Assembly (NCBI GenBank): GCA_949127735.1
Contig: CASBPX010000126.1
Coordinates: forward strand, 1 to 64,000
Origin: Candidatus Obscuribacterales bacterium
GTDB lineage: Bacteria > Cyanobacteriota > Vampirovibrionia > Obscuribacterales > Obscuribacteraceae
Direction of reading: 5' to 3'
DNA: 64,000 bases
Shown here: piece after piece, positions 48,631 through 58,468 of the stretch
How the letters are laid out: each line of letters begins with the position of its first letter
Position numbering within the stretch: the first letter of the stretch is position 1
Translations under genes and position numbers: made by a program
Notes under the pieces: generated by a model
Seen by the model: only the letters and a program-made list of their open reading frames with translations
The model's database searches: none
Told to the model about the DNA's origin: nothing

Positions 48631-49689
48631 ATGAGCCAACCTGCATTAAACCAGTTTAACAGCACTTGCCCACTTCCCGATAATCCCAATGAATCTGTGA
48701 CGGCAAGCGCTCTGACCGAACCTGTCTCACGCATGGTGGCTCAGGCTCAGGCAGTTTTGCAGGAGGAAGCCGATGCCATTTTGCGCGCCAAAAGCCGCCT
48801 CGGACCAAGCTTTGATAAAGCCCTTTTACTGTTGCTCGGTTGCAGCGGTAAAGTAGTGGTCACCGGCATGGGCAAATCGGGTCATATCGGTTGCAAGATT
48901 GCCGCCACATTCGCCTCCACCGGCACACCAGCATTTTTCGTTCATCCAGCCGAACTGCGCCACGGCGACTTTGGCATGCTCGATGAACGCGATCTGGTCA
49001 TTGCCCTTTCCAGCTCAGGCGAAACCCAGGAAATCAAACTGGTACTCGAACCAATTAAAAGACTTGGGCTCAAACTTATTGCTCTCACCGGGAATCTGAC
49101 ATCAACACTGGCAAAATATGCCGATGTGGCGATTGATGTTTCTGTAGAAAAAGAAGCTTGCCCACTTAATCTAGCTCCGACAACATCTACGACTGTGGCA
49201 TTAGCCATGGGCGATGCCATGGCTATGGTGCTCATGGCCGAGAAAGGCATTGAGGCCGAAGATTTTGCCAAGAGCCACCCTGGCGGCGCCCTTGGCCAAA
49301 AACTGATTACTGTAGAAGGCATCATGCGCTACGGTTTCGATGTGCCCATAGTTTCACTTGATGCCACTCACGAGATGGTAGTAGAAGAAATAGGCAAGAA
49401 AAAATTAGGCTTCACCGCTGTCTGCGAAGACGACGGTAAATTACGCGGCATCATCACTGATGGTGACTTGCGCCGTTCGCTTTCTAAATATCGCGATCAG
49501 GTCTTTGACAAAAAGGCGCGCGATTTGATGACTGGATCACCCAAGACCATAGCGTCGCAATCTTTGGCTGTTGAAGCATTACGTGTGATGGAAAAGTATT
49601 CGATTTCAGATATTCTAATTGTTGACGGCAATAGCAGACCAGTTGGTTTAATCGACTTGAAAGATCTGCTGCGCGCCGGAATTATTTAA
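48631..49689 (+). CDS. kdsD: KpsF/GutQ family D-arabinose-5-phosphate isomerase (SIS + CBS)
   Basis: GKVVVTGMGKSGHIGCKIAATFASTGTPAFFVHPAELRHGDFGML, LSSSGETQEI, CBS repeats at C-terminus. Confidence 0.95.
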   Translation: MSQPALNQFNSTCPLPDNPNESVTASALTEPVSRMVAQAQAVLQEEADAILRAKSRLGPSFDKALLLLLGCSGKVVVTGMGKSGHIGCKIAATFASTGTPAFFVHPAELRHGDFGMLDERDLVIALSSSGETQEIKLVLEPIKRLGLKLIALTGNLTSTLAKYADVAIDVSVEKEACPLNLAPTTSTTVALAMGDAMAMVLMAEKGIEAEDFAKSHPGGALGQKLITVEGIMRYGFDVPIVSLDATHEMVVEEIGKKKLGFTAVCEDDGKLRGIITDGDLRRSLSKYRDQVFDKKARDLMTGSPKTIASQSLAVEALRVMEKYSISDILIVDGNSRPVGLIDLKDLLRAGII

Positions 49690-50562
49690 AAGAGCCTTTT
49701 GTTCGACTTCACGGCGCAATAAAATTTGCTCCTTTGGCGCGTTCAGTTTTTCGTCACGATAAGGCACACGTGAACTGGTAGCCAACCTTTTCAGCTCGTC
49801 ATTCGACAGTGGCAAGATGCAGTCTCCATGTCCGATATTGACTTCGTCAAGACTAGATTTAATGGCCATAGTGCCACCAACTTTGCCACCTAATGCGGTG
49901 GTACGAAACACTTTAAAGCCCAGTTCCAGAAGTGCACCTCTAACTGCTGATGCGGTGGAGTAAGTGAGTATTACTCCACCGTCTGCCATCAAGCGGTGAT
50001 AATGTTGAAACAACTCAATAGTCCAGAGTTCAGGTACTTTTTTAGGTGAAAAGGGATCATGAAAAACAATGTCATAGCCTGCATTTTCGCATTGCGCCTC
50101 TTGCAAAAAATGGCGCAGGTCACAAACATAAACTTTAAAGCGAATCTCCGGTAGCTCAATCATGCCACCATTAAAGTCGGCTAGATTAACGGCCTTGCTT
50201 TCAAAAAGTGCACACAGATCACGCAGGCATGGTTGTTTCACCACCTGAGGCACCAGCTCGAGTACTGAGCTGTCAATTTCTATAGCGTCAATATTGAGAT
50301 TTACTTTTGCACTGATTCGCTCATTTGCTTGATTATGATTGGCCAGTGCCAGGCTGTTATAGCCAAGGCCGAAACAACTGTCTAAAACTCTCAGACTGCC
50401 ACCATTAGTAAGTCGCTCTTGAAAATATTGGCTTGCCGGTTGCACATATGTGACCATCGCTTCGGTAAAAGCACCAGCACGGTTGTGATAAAGTTCATCG
50501 AGCTTGCTCTCATGCAGCGAAAAAGAACCATCACTGGTGGTGGCAAGGGTAAAGTCACTCAT
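49648..50562 (-). CDS. MnmD-like SAM-dependent methyltransferase (DUF752)
   Basis: TTSDGSFSLHESKLDELYHNRAGAFTEAMVTYV, VLDSCFGLGYNSLALA, YDIVFHDPFSPKKVPELWTIELFQ. Confidence 0.88.
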   Translation of the reverse strand: MSDFTLATTSDGSFSLHESKLDELYHNRAGAFTEAMVTYVQPASQYFQERLTNGGSLRVLDSCFGLGYNSLALANHNQANERISAKVNLNIDAIEIDSSVLELVPQVVKQPCLRDLCALFESKAVNLADFNGGMIELPEIRFKVYVCDLRHFLQEAQCENAGYDIVFHDPFSPKKVPELWTIELFQHYHRLMADGGVILTYSTASAVRGALLELGFKVFRTTALGGKVGGTMAIKSSLDEVNIGHGDCILPLSNDELKRLATSSRVPYRDEKLNAPKEQILLRREVEQKALLNNSGAQQIFQVD

Positions 50563-50563
50563 G

Positions 50564-51556
50564 TTAACTATCGCCTGCCGATGCCAGGTCGAGCACAATT
50601 TTGCCAAAATTCTGATTTGCTTCCATCATTTTATGAGCCTCGCTAGCGTCTGACAGAGCGAATACTTTATCGACTACCGCTTTCAATTTACCCGCATTAA
50701 AGAGTGGTAAAAAATTTTCTTCAAAAGCTCTCGTTACTTCTGACTTTTCTTCGGTTGAGCGGCCGCGCAAAGTGGTGCCCCTAACAGTTAATCTCTTAGA
50801 CAACAAAGCACCGAGGTTAAAGTTGCATTTGGCACCAGCCAGTAAACCCACAACCATAATGCGACCTTTGCTGCGAGTGCACTTTAAATCTTCGGCCAAA
50901 TAATCGCCGCCTACCAGCTCCAGTACAACGTTTACGCCGCCATCAGTTATTTGGTTGACCGGCTCTGCAAATTGTCCATTCTGTACACAAATAACGTGAT
51001 CAAAATATTTCTTTAGCTCTTCAACCTTGCTTGCTTGTCTAACTGTGCCAATAGAAATTGCACCAAACGCACGAGCCATTTGTGCGGCGGCAATGCCGAC
51101 TCCGCTAGCAGCGGCACTGACGAGCAAATATTCTTTTTCTTTCAATTGAGCTTGTAAGAAAGCAGCGTCATAGGCAGTAATAAAGGCCTCTGGTATGGCG
51201 GCAGCCTCAAGCCAGCCCAGAGTTTCCGGCAAGTGCATGACAGTCGCACTCTCTAGAGCTAAATAGTCTTGATAGGTGCCACCGGCGGCCAAGCCGAATA
51301 CTCGATCACCAATTTTAAAACCGATTACTTCTGAACCAACCTCTTCTACTACTCCTGCATATTCCAGGCCTGGCACATCAGGGCTTGCACCAACAGGCGC
51401 TGGATAATTACCTTTTCTTTGTAATACATCTGCCCTGTTAACAGCTGTTGCCTTAATTTTGACAAGAATTTCACTGTCTTTGCAAATTGGCTTAGAACGG
51501 CTCTGTAACTGCAAAACATCTGGTCCGCCAGCAGCAGTGATGACTATAGATCGCAA
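50564..51556 (-). CDS. Zinc-type NAD(P)H quinone oxidoreductase (PIG3-like MDR)
   Basis: VKIKATAVNRADVLQRKGNYPAPVGASPDVPGLEYAGVVEEVG; LVSAAASGVGIAAAQMARAFGA. Confidence 0.93.
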   Translation of the reverse strand: MRSIVITAAGGPDVLQLQSRSKPICKDSEILVKIKATAVNRADVLQRKGNYPAPVGASPDVPGLEYAGVVEEVGSEVIGFKIGDRVFGLAAGGTYQDYLALESATVMHLPETLGWLEAAAIPEAFITAYDAAFLQAQLKEKEYLLVSAAASGVGIAAAQMARAFGAISIGTVRQASKVEELKKYFDHVICVQNGQFAEPVNQITDGGVNVVLELVGGDYLAEDLKCTRSKGRIMVVGLLAGAKCNFNLGALLSKRLTVRGTTLRGRSTEEKSEVTRAFEENFLPLFNAGKLKAVVDKVFALSDASEAHKMMEANQNFGKIVLDLASAGDS

Positions 51557-51664
51557 AATATTTACCCTTAACTAACACGTATAAATTCTCAACATAACAA
51601 TCGGGGTCTATTGTCTCAATAATGCTCGACAAGTGGTGGCTTGCACTTGTATTCTTATTGAGTT

Positions 51665-52618
51665 ATGAAGATGAAGACCTTAGAGAAAACACAGCGCGAT
51701 ACATTTGATGCCGACGAACTCTGTCAAATGGCCTCAATGAGCGACAGTCTTACAAGAGATAGATCTGACAGCGATAAACCTGTCAAAGACGCCTGGGACA
51801 AATTGGGAGCAGTGGCACCGATTATCTCTGGCATGTTGATATTTGTTATGGGCGGGTGGTTTACCTATACATTCAATCAACAGCAATTGCGCCTGCAAGA
51901 AATTCAAACCATTGAAAAGTTTATTCCGCATTTGATGGGCAACGATCAGAGCAAAAGGGCCGCTATTCTTGCCATTTCGTCTCTGACCAATGCCGAACTG
52001 GCGACTAAATTCGCCCAAATTTTCTCCAGTCCGGGAACGGTTTCGGCCCTGCAGTCACTGGCTGAAAATGGCACTGAAAAAGATAAAAGTATTGCTACCG
52101 ACGCTCTGGCTCGCGCTTTAGAGAATCTTGCCGCCCGGGAGAGTCGTCTCAATGATATTGAAGTTGCTTTCAACAAGGCGGCTTCTGAGCGCGTCTCTCC
52201 CAATTCTAAAAATGATGGCCCAGCCGATCAAGTTGACGAGGCCCAAAAACTTGAGCGTTTAGCCATTGTCTGCCGTGAGAGAGGGCATTTGACTGCCGCT
52301 GAAGCATTGCTGAAACAAGCAGTGAATGTCAGATTTAAAGCCACCGGCGACAGTAAAGACGTGGTCAACACTTTAAGAAAGTTAGCCGAAGTGCAAGTGG
52401 CTCAAGGCAATAATAACGAAGCAGAAGAAACCGGTAAAAAAGTTGCCACCCTGGAAAATAGGCTCACTCCCCCTAAAGAGCCAGCTGCACCACCAGTCGC
52501 TGCGCCTCCAGCCGCTAAACCAGCGGTAGAAGAGAAGGCAGATAGCAAGGCTGTAACACCAGCTTCTGAGACAATAGAAAAAGCCGCCCCTGATCCGAAA
52601 ACTGAAAGCGAAAGCTGA
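51665..52618 (+). CDS. Single-TM protein with TPR-like region and Pro/Ala-rich tail
   Basis: TM PIISGMLIFVMGGWFTYTF; LERLAIVCRERGHLTAAEALLKQAVNVRFKATGDSKDVVNTLRKLAEVQVAQG. Confidence 0.75.
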   Translation: MKMKTLEKTQRDTFDADELCQMASMSDSLTRDRSDSDKPVKDAWDKLGAVAPIISGMLIFVMGGWFTYTFNQQQLRLQEIQTIEKFIPHLMGNDQSKRAAILAISSLTNAELATKFAQIFSSPGTVSALQSLAENGTEKDKSIATDALARALENLAARESRLNDIEVAFNKAASERVSPNSKNDGPADQVDEAQKLERLAIVCRERGHLTAAEALLKQAVNVRFKATGDSKDVVNTLRKLAEVQVAQGNNNEAEETGKKVATLENRLTPPKEPAAPPVAAPPAAKPAVEEKADSKAVTPASETIEKAAPDPKTESES

Positions 52619-52647
52619 AATCGAAAACAGAAATTAAAAATCTGAGA

Positions 52648-52929
52648 TCAATTCTTGATGTATTGATCCCAGTATTCCGTTCTTTCTTTCCAGGCGCAGC
52701 TGTCATTGCCGCAAATTAAAGTCACTTTAGAACCCTTGGTTTCCAGTGCAGAATCTCCAGCGCCATCCCAGACTGACTCAGTCATTTCCACAAATTTTTC
52801 AAATGACTTAACAGGCTTTTTGCAGGTAGGACAAGCCATCTTGCCATTTTCGATGGCGGTTTTAATAGTCGAAAGTGACACTTTCTCGCTCCGTGAAACA
52901 AATGACAGTATCATAGCTGTCGCCAGCAA
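52648..52929 (-). CDS. Small zinc-ribbon-like hypothetical protein
   Basis: MACPTCKKPVKSFEKF...VTLICGNDSCAWKERTEYWDQYI: CxxC...CxxxxC. Confidence 0.5.
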   Translation of the reverse strand: MLATAMILSFVSRSEKVSLSTIKTAIENGKMACPTCKKPVKSFEKFVEMTESVWDGAGDSALETKGSKVTLICGNDSCAWKERTEYWDQYIKN

Positions 52930-53010
52930 TGTCGATATCGATAATTGTAATCTATCGATACAGCTAAGAGGTGCGATCTCTCGTATGGCATCCGCGCTAA
53001 ACTACTTCAT

Positions 53011-54777
53011 ATGACTAAAATAACCGCTATTGTCGCTCTGGCTTTGATAATGGCCTGGCCGTTTGCATCGATTTCCATGGCCGCTCCAGCCTTTGCTCAC
53101 GACGTCGACTTACAGAGTAGGGCCAACGAGGCATTTTGGCAGCATCATTATCGTAAAGCACAAAACGATGTGCTGGAAATTCTCAAAAGCGGCAAGCTTT
53201 CTTGCGCTGAACGCGCTCGTTGCCTGACCAATCTGTCTATCTGCGAAGCACAGCTAGACGAGGATGATTGTCAAAAGCACGCGCAGGCGGCGCTAAAATT
53301 GGCCGATGCCAAATCGCTCACATATGCTGATGCACTGGCTATTAACGCACGCTGTTTGCTGATGAATGGCGACACTGAAAAAGCGCGCAAAGCCTACGAA
53401 GAAGCCATTGCCATTGCCACCAATTTGCAGGGTGAGTGGAGCACCGATGTGGCACCATTTTATGAAGGTCTGGCGGCATGTTGCATGCGTGAAAAAGATT
53501 ATGCAAAAGCTGAAACATACTATTTTAAGGTGGCCAAACTTGACCTGATTAAATATGGCCCTGATGAAACACATTTAGCCTGGAGCTTGATGAGTCTCAA
53601 TAGTGCTGCCAGGGCTCTGAAGCACGATCAACTGGCCACAGTAATATTCAAAAAAATGTTCTGGAATTTTCGTCATCAAAACGAATTGCGCATCTTAGAC
53701 GACTACAAAGACGTGTCTAATAGCGAGATCTTCAAGGCATCGCTGAAAGAACAGTTGTATGGCAGCGAAGGTGCTTACGGAAATAAAGATCTTGCCCTTG
53801 ATCTAATTAAAGCCGGCATTCCAGAAACCGCCCTGGCCAATCCAACAGTTCGTCCTAAGACTTTCGATAACTGGTTTAAAGAACGAATTGGCCGCGAGCG
53901 CGCACCCGGATTGGCATATTTCGACCCCACCAAAAAGCTCAAAGGAATTATCGTCACAGTTCATGGGCTCGGTTTGCATAGCGGCGCCTTTACTCCACTT
54001 GCAACACGCATTCAGCATGACGGCATAGGGGTAATTTCATTTGATGTGCGCGGTTTCGGCAGTTACCGCAATGACGAACTGCTGCAGCAACTTGATTTGC
54101 TCTCCACAGTGGCCGATATCAAGCGCATTTTGACCGAGTTACGTAGCGATTATCCACACACTCCTTTGCTATTATTGGGTGAATCTATGGGTGGTGCCAT
54201 CGCTTTGCGAATTGCGGCAGAAGCACCACAACTTGTGGATGCAGTAATCAGCTCTGTGCCGTCAGGCTCTCGCTATCAATCAAAGAGTACTGCCTTAAAA
54301 GTTGGCTTAAAATTTCTCAATAACAAACATACCCAGTTTGACGTCACCAAAGAAGTTGTAGAAAAGGCCACGTGTAAATCTGACTTGCGTGACATGTGGG
54401 AAGGCGATGAGCATATGCGCATGAAATTATCGCCTTCTGAGCTGGTCAATTTTCAGAATTTCATGAGCGACAACATTAAAACGGCGCAGAAAATTGAAAG
54501 CACACCAATAATCATCTATCAGGGTTATAGCGATAACCTGGTGCGGCCGATGGGCACGTTAGCTATCTATCAAGCTATTCCGCAGAAAGACAAAGATCTA
54601 ATTTTCATTGGTCGGGCGGAACATTTGATTTTTGAAGAAGGACAATTTGATGATGTTATTTACAATGGAACACTGGGCTGGATATTAAGGCATCTTCCAG
54701 ACAAAAATACAATTTCAGCCAAGGCTGACCCCTGCGATGAACCAAACTCTCAAGAGACAAAAGCAAATGAAAAATAG
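53011..54777 (+). CDS. Exported TPR + alpha/beta hydrolase (lysophospholipase-like) fusion
   Basis: N-terminal TPRs; KGIIVTVHGLGLHSGAFTPLATRIQHDGIGVISFDVRGFGSY, LLLLGESMGGAIALRIAAEAP. Confidence 0.92.
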   Translation: MTKITAIVALALIMAWPFASISMAAPAFAHDVDLQSRANEAFWQHHYRKAQNDVLEILKSGKLSCAERARCLTNLSICEAQLDEDDCQKHAQAALKLADAKSLTYADALAINARCLLMNGDTEKARKAYEEAIAIATNLQGEWSTDVAPFYEGLAACCMREKDYAKAETYYFKVAKLDLIKYGPDETHLAWSLMSLNSAARALKHDQLATVIFKKMFWNFRHQNELRILDDYKDVSNSEIFKASLKEQLYGSEGAYGNKDLALDLIKAGIPETALANPTVRPKTFDNWFKERIGRERAPGLAYFDPTKKLKGIIVTVHGLGLHSGAFTPLATRIQHDGIGVISFDVRGFGSYRNDELLQQLDLLSTVADIKRILTELRSDYPHTPLLLLGESMGGAIALRIAAEAPQLVDAVISSVPSGSRYQSKSTALKVGLKFLNNKHTQFDVTKEVVEKATCKSDLRDMWEGDEHMRMKLSPSELVNFQNFMSDNIKTAQKIESTPIIIYQGYSDNLVRPMGTLAIYQAIPQKDKDLIFIGRAEHLIFEEGQFDDVIYNGTLGWILRHLPDKNTISAKADPCDEPNSQETKANEK

Positions 54778-55378
54778 AAGCAAAATATTTTCGACTGCTT
54801 TTTTGGCGCTTGTATCGGCGCTTGTGATACCACAGGCAGTATTATGCCAGAACTTTCAAAATTGGTATCCTCAGAACATTGCTTTACCCAGCGGCCACAG
54901 CTACCCCTGTGCCCTGACTGCGCTTCCTGCCAATCTTGATGGCGTGCCGCCGGCCGACCGGGCCTTTATCAACCATGTTTATGCCATGTTGCTGCAGTGT
55001 GTGCAGGCAAAAACTGTGATGATTGACACGTTGCGTGATGGCAAAGGCGGCTTTGACCAAGCCTACGCTTCTTATTACGCTAAAACTGCACAAGCTCGCC
55101 AGAAAATCATGACCGAACCTGTGCCTAATGTTGGATTGCAAAGTTTTAGAGATGGAGTAGTCAGCGCCGTTGATCAGCAAATACTTTTCTTTGGCAAAGC
55201 AACAAAAGCCAGAGGCGCAGGCAAATCGTTTCAAGAGATTATCAGCTACCCTGAAGGCCGTACTGCTTCCGGTTTATTAATTCAAGCCTGGGGTGCCATG
55301 CAGGGTCGCTATCCGAACCTTTCGCCGGCAGTCAAAGACAGTGCTTATCACCATCTTTGTGCTCTTGATTTGTTTTAG
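54767..55378 (+). CDS. Hypothetical exported protein
   Basis: MKNRSKIFSTAFLALVSALVIPQAVLC signal peptide; overlaps the end of the hydrolase gene. Confidence 0.7.
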   Translation: MKNRSKIFSTAFLALVSALVIPQAVLCQNFQNWYPQNIALPSGHSYPCALTALPANLDGVPPADRAFINHVYAMLLQCVQAKTVMIDTLRDGKGGFDQAYASYYAKTAQARQKIMTEPVPNVGLQSFRDGVVSAVDQQILFFGKATKARGAGKSFQEIISYPEGRTASGLLIQAWGAMQGRYPNLSPAVKDSAYHHLCALDLF

Positions 55379-55421
55379 CCCTAGATCTGTTCCGCACCCT
55401 TCACGTGGGGGTCTTACCTGA

Positions 55422-55479
55422 AAACTAGAGCGTATACGTTTTGACAAAATAAATGCCCAAAACGTATACGCTCTAGTTT
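55422..55479. repeat. Perfect 22-bp inverted repeat, 14-bp spacer
   Basis: AAACTAGAGCGTATACGTTTTG (55422-55443) / CAAAACGTATACGCTCTAGTTT (55458-55479). Confidence 0.9.
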
Positions 55480-55618
55480 CAAAAACAGATCAAGCATGGC
55501 AAAACTGCCCCAGGTTATTGCTGAGTATAAAGTTTAAAATTCACAACGGGCAACAATGCGCCATTAATTGCCCTGAGCTGCCATGGCTTGGTTATGATCA
55601 AGACTCTTTGAGGAAATT

Positions 55619-56047
55619 ATGAACGCCCTTCAATTGCATCGTCGTTTTGAAACCAAAATGGCCATTCGAGTGGCCACCTATGACATCGATTATGCCAATC
55701 ATGTCTCCAATATCGTCTATTTTCGCTGGTTGGAAGATTTGCGCCTGCAACTACTGGAAGAAAACTTTCCGCTAGAAGAACTGATGAGCCAGGGTTATAT
55801 GCCTGTGCTGGCATCGTCGTCTATTGAATATAAAAAGGCAGTCAAACTTTTCGATCGGCCGGTGGGCCACATGTGGATCGAACGACTGGGCGCTGCCAGT
55901 ATGTACTTTGTGGGCGAATTTTTAGTTGACGGGCAGGTCACTACTAAGGCCAGTCATATTGGACTTTTTGTTGATACAGTGTCGCAAAAACCAGTAAAAA
56001 TTCCTGCGCAAATTGTAGAAAAATTTGCCAACTACTCGAAAATTTAA
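55619..56047 (+). CDS. Acyl-CoA thioesterase (4HBT, hot-dog fold)
   Basis: IRVATYDIDYANHVSNIVYFRWLEDLRLQLLEENFP. Confidence 0.9.
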   Translation: MNALQLHRRFETKMAIRVATYDIDYANHVSNIVYFRWLEDLRLQLLEENFPLEELMSQGYMPVLASSSIEYKKAVKLFDRPVGHMWIERLGAASMYFVGEFLVDGQVTTKASHIGLFVDTVSQKPVKIPAQIVEKFANYSKI

Positions 56048-56071
56048 ATTACGAAATTGAGGCATTAGATT

Positions 56072-56881
56072 TTGACAGTTCAGAGTGATAGTTACGCCAC
56101 ATCGACACCCACAACAGTGCTGGTTACAGGCGCAACTTCAGGCATAGGTAAAGCTGTAGCACTCGGTTTTGCCAGAAATAAAAGCGCTGTGGCCATTAAC
56201 GGTTTTGGCCATGGAAGTGAAATCAGTGCGGTCTTAGATGAATTGAAAGCCAGTGGTGCGACAAAAGCGATTCATGTGCCCTCGGATATGAGTCAAGTAA
56301 AAGATATTGAAACCTTGATCATCACCACCCAAAATCAGCTTGGTTCACTTGATGTACTGGTAAACAATGCAGGCATTCAATACACCGCCAAAGTGGAAGA
56401 TTTTCCCGCCGAAAAGTGGGATCAGGTAATCGCCATCAATCTCACATCAGCCTTTCACACTATCAGGCTGGCACTGCCAATGATGAAAGCGCGCAATTTC
56501 GGCCGCATTATCAATATTGCTTCAGTACATGGCCTGGTAGGATCTGTGCAAAAGGCAGCCTATGTTGCGGCAAAACACGGCATAATCGGTTTAACGAAAG
56601 TGGTGGCACTGGAATGCGCAGAGCAAAATATTACGGCCAATTCGGTCTGCCCAGGCTGGGTGCTCACACCTCTGGTGGAAGCTCAACTCACAGCCAATGC
56701 AAAAAGAGATAATGTCACTAATGACCAGGCCGTGCACAATTTATTGTTAGAGAAACAGCCAAGTTTGCGCTTTGTGCCCTTAGACGAACTCTCACAGCTT
56801 TGCCTTTTTCTTGCGTCACCAGGCGCATCTTCCATCAATGGTGCGGCCTTGCCCATCGATGGCGGCTGGACAGCAAGGTAA
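56072..56881 (+). CDS. SDR family dehydrogenase (3-hydroxybutyrate dehydrogenase-like)
   Basis: VLVTGATSGIGKAVALGFARNKSAVAINGFG; NIASVHGLVGSVQKAAYVAAKHGIIGLTKVVALE; INGAALPIDGGWTAR; TTG start. Confidence 0.93.
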   Translation: MTVQSDSYATSTPTTVLVTGATSGIGKAVALGFARNKSAVAINGFGHGSEISAVLDELKASGATKAIHVPSDMSQVKDIETLIITTQNQLGSLDVLVNNAGIQYTAKVEDFPAEKWDQVIAINLTSAFHTIRLALPMMKARNFGRIINIASVHGLVGSVQKAAYVAAKHGIIGLTKVVALECAEQNITANSVCPGWVLTPLVEAQLTANAKRDNVTNDQAVHNLLLEKQPSLRFVPLDELSQLCLFLASPGASSINGAALPIDGGWTAR

Positions 56882-56904
56882 AATTGACTATTCTGGAAAT
56901 CTCG

Positions 56905-58452
56905 ATGAGAAAAACTGGTTTCATTTTAGCGGCTCTGTTGTGTGTAACTATGCCTGCGGCCATTGGCGCTCCTGCGGCACGCGATTGCGCAACCGCTTGC
57001 AAAAGCTGGCTCACCCGTGCCGATATCAGTCACTCACGGGTAGGGGTCGAAGTAATGGAATTGCCCTCAGGAAAGGTTGCCTTTGAGAGCAGTGGCAGCA
57101 AGAGATTCACGCCAGCATCCACCGCCAAAGTAATTACAACTTCGTGCATTTATGATTTACTCGGTGCCAATTATGTCTATCGCACCAGGCTCCTAAGCAA
57201 TGGAGTGCTTGAAGGCGGCATACTCAAAGGAGATTTGATTTTAGAGACCAGTCAAGATCCAAGCCTCAAGCGCAACGACCTGGTCAAGCTCGTACGTGAC
57301 GCCGGTGTAACTCAAGTAGACGGCAGAGTCTTTGTGGCTTGCCCGCCCGACGGTCACGACAATTATGCAGTCAGCTGGTTAGCTGAAGACTTTGGTCAAG
57401 ACTGGATGCCGGTTTCATCCAATCTTGTGATCGACAGCAATATTGCGTATGTCAGTGGCATTCCCAAGCAATTCCGCGTTACTGATGTTAAATCGACCGG
57501 CCTCGCTGTTTTAGATACATTGATGCAATCAGGTATTGGCTCTGCCTGGCTTTCAGTTGATCCGACTACCAATATTGTCAATGTCAATCGCGGTATCGCC
57601 TATAGTAGCAACGGTAAAATTGACGCATCGATAAAACGTGATGGACCCTTTGTTGTCGCTAACCCTGACGTGTACAATACTGGCATTTTCCAATCTGTCT
57701 TAAATGATCAACACATCAATGCCGGATATCCTGTAGTAACAACGTTCGGCTCTTACAAAGAAGCGCGCACCGTTCTCTCAGAACATGTCTCTAAACCTCT
57801 CTCGCAAATTGTTCGACTCTGCTTGCATGAAAGCGACAATTTGTATGCTCAACAGTTGCTACGCACCATTGCCCTCGCCGGCGATACCAGAGTGCCGAAG
57901 ACTAAATCCAAAAGAGTTGATGCCCGCACTCTAGAAGAGAAGGGTTTAAACCGCATTGGTGAATGGCTGTCAGGCCTCGGTGTGCCTGGAAGAGAAGTGG
58001 TGATGTTCGACGGGTGTGGGCTTTCACGCAAAGATTGTCTTACGCCCCATGCACTTAATCTGGTGCTGAAACATATGGCCGGCGAAGGAATTGATGGACC
58101 ATATTTAGATCTTCTCAAAGCTAGCGGCGAGGGTGCCAGTTCTTTCCGCTTCAAAACTGGCGCCATGGATACAGTTCGCGCTATAAGCGGCATTCTAATA
58201 AACAATTACAATCAGAAAGAAGCAGTGACCATTATGATTAATGGCCATACACCGTCAGTGAAAGATCTGCGCATTGCTCTTTCAGACCTGATAGAACGAT
58301 TGAAAAACTCAGCCATCAGTCGTGCTGATGCTACTCAGCCTGGTGGCGCAAAAACGCCTGCCGCAAATGCCGTAACGTCGGTACAGACTACTAAACGACT
58401 AACCCCAGCGAAACGCAGTAGCGTTCTCCGAAACAATCAAAGACGCCACTAA
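56905..58452 (+). CDS. dacB: D-alanyl-D-alanine carboxypeptidase/endopeptidase (PBP4, DacB family)
   Basis: FTPASTAKVITTSCIYDLLGANYVYRTRLL (SxxK), HESDNLYAQQLLRTIA (SxN), RFKTGAMDTVRAISGIL (KTG). Confidence 0.93.
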   Translation: MRKTGFILAALLCVTMPAAIGAPAARDCATACKSWLTRADISHSRVGVEVMELPSGKVAFESSGSKRFTPASTAKVITTSCIYDLLGANYVYRTRLLSNGVLEGGILKGDLILETSQDPSLKRNDLVKLVRDAGVTQVDGRVFVACPPDGHDNYAVSWLAEDFGQDWMPVSSNLVIDSNIAYVSGIPKQFRVTDVKSTGLAVLDTLMQSGIGSAWLSVDPTTNIVNVNRGIAYSSNGKIDASIKRDGPFVVANPDVYNTGIFQSVLNDQHINAGYPVVTTFGSYKEARTVLSEHVSKPLSQIVRLCLHESDNLYAQQLLRTIALAGDTRVPKTKSKRVDARTLEEKGLNRIGEWLSGLGVPGREVVMFDGCGLSRKDCLTPHALNLVLKHMAGEGIDGPYLDLLKASGEGASSFRFKTGAMDTVRAISGILINNYNQKEAVTIMINGHTPSVKDLRIALSDLIERLKNSAISRADATQPGGAKTPAANAVTSVQTTKRLTPAKRSSVLRNNQRRH

Positions 58453-58468
58453 TAACAGCTTGTCGCTA

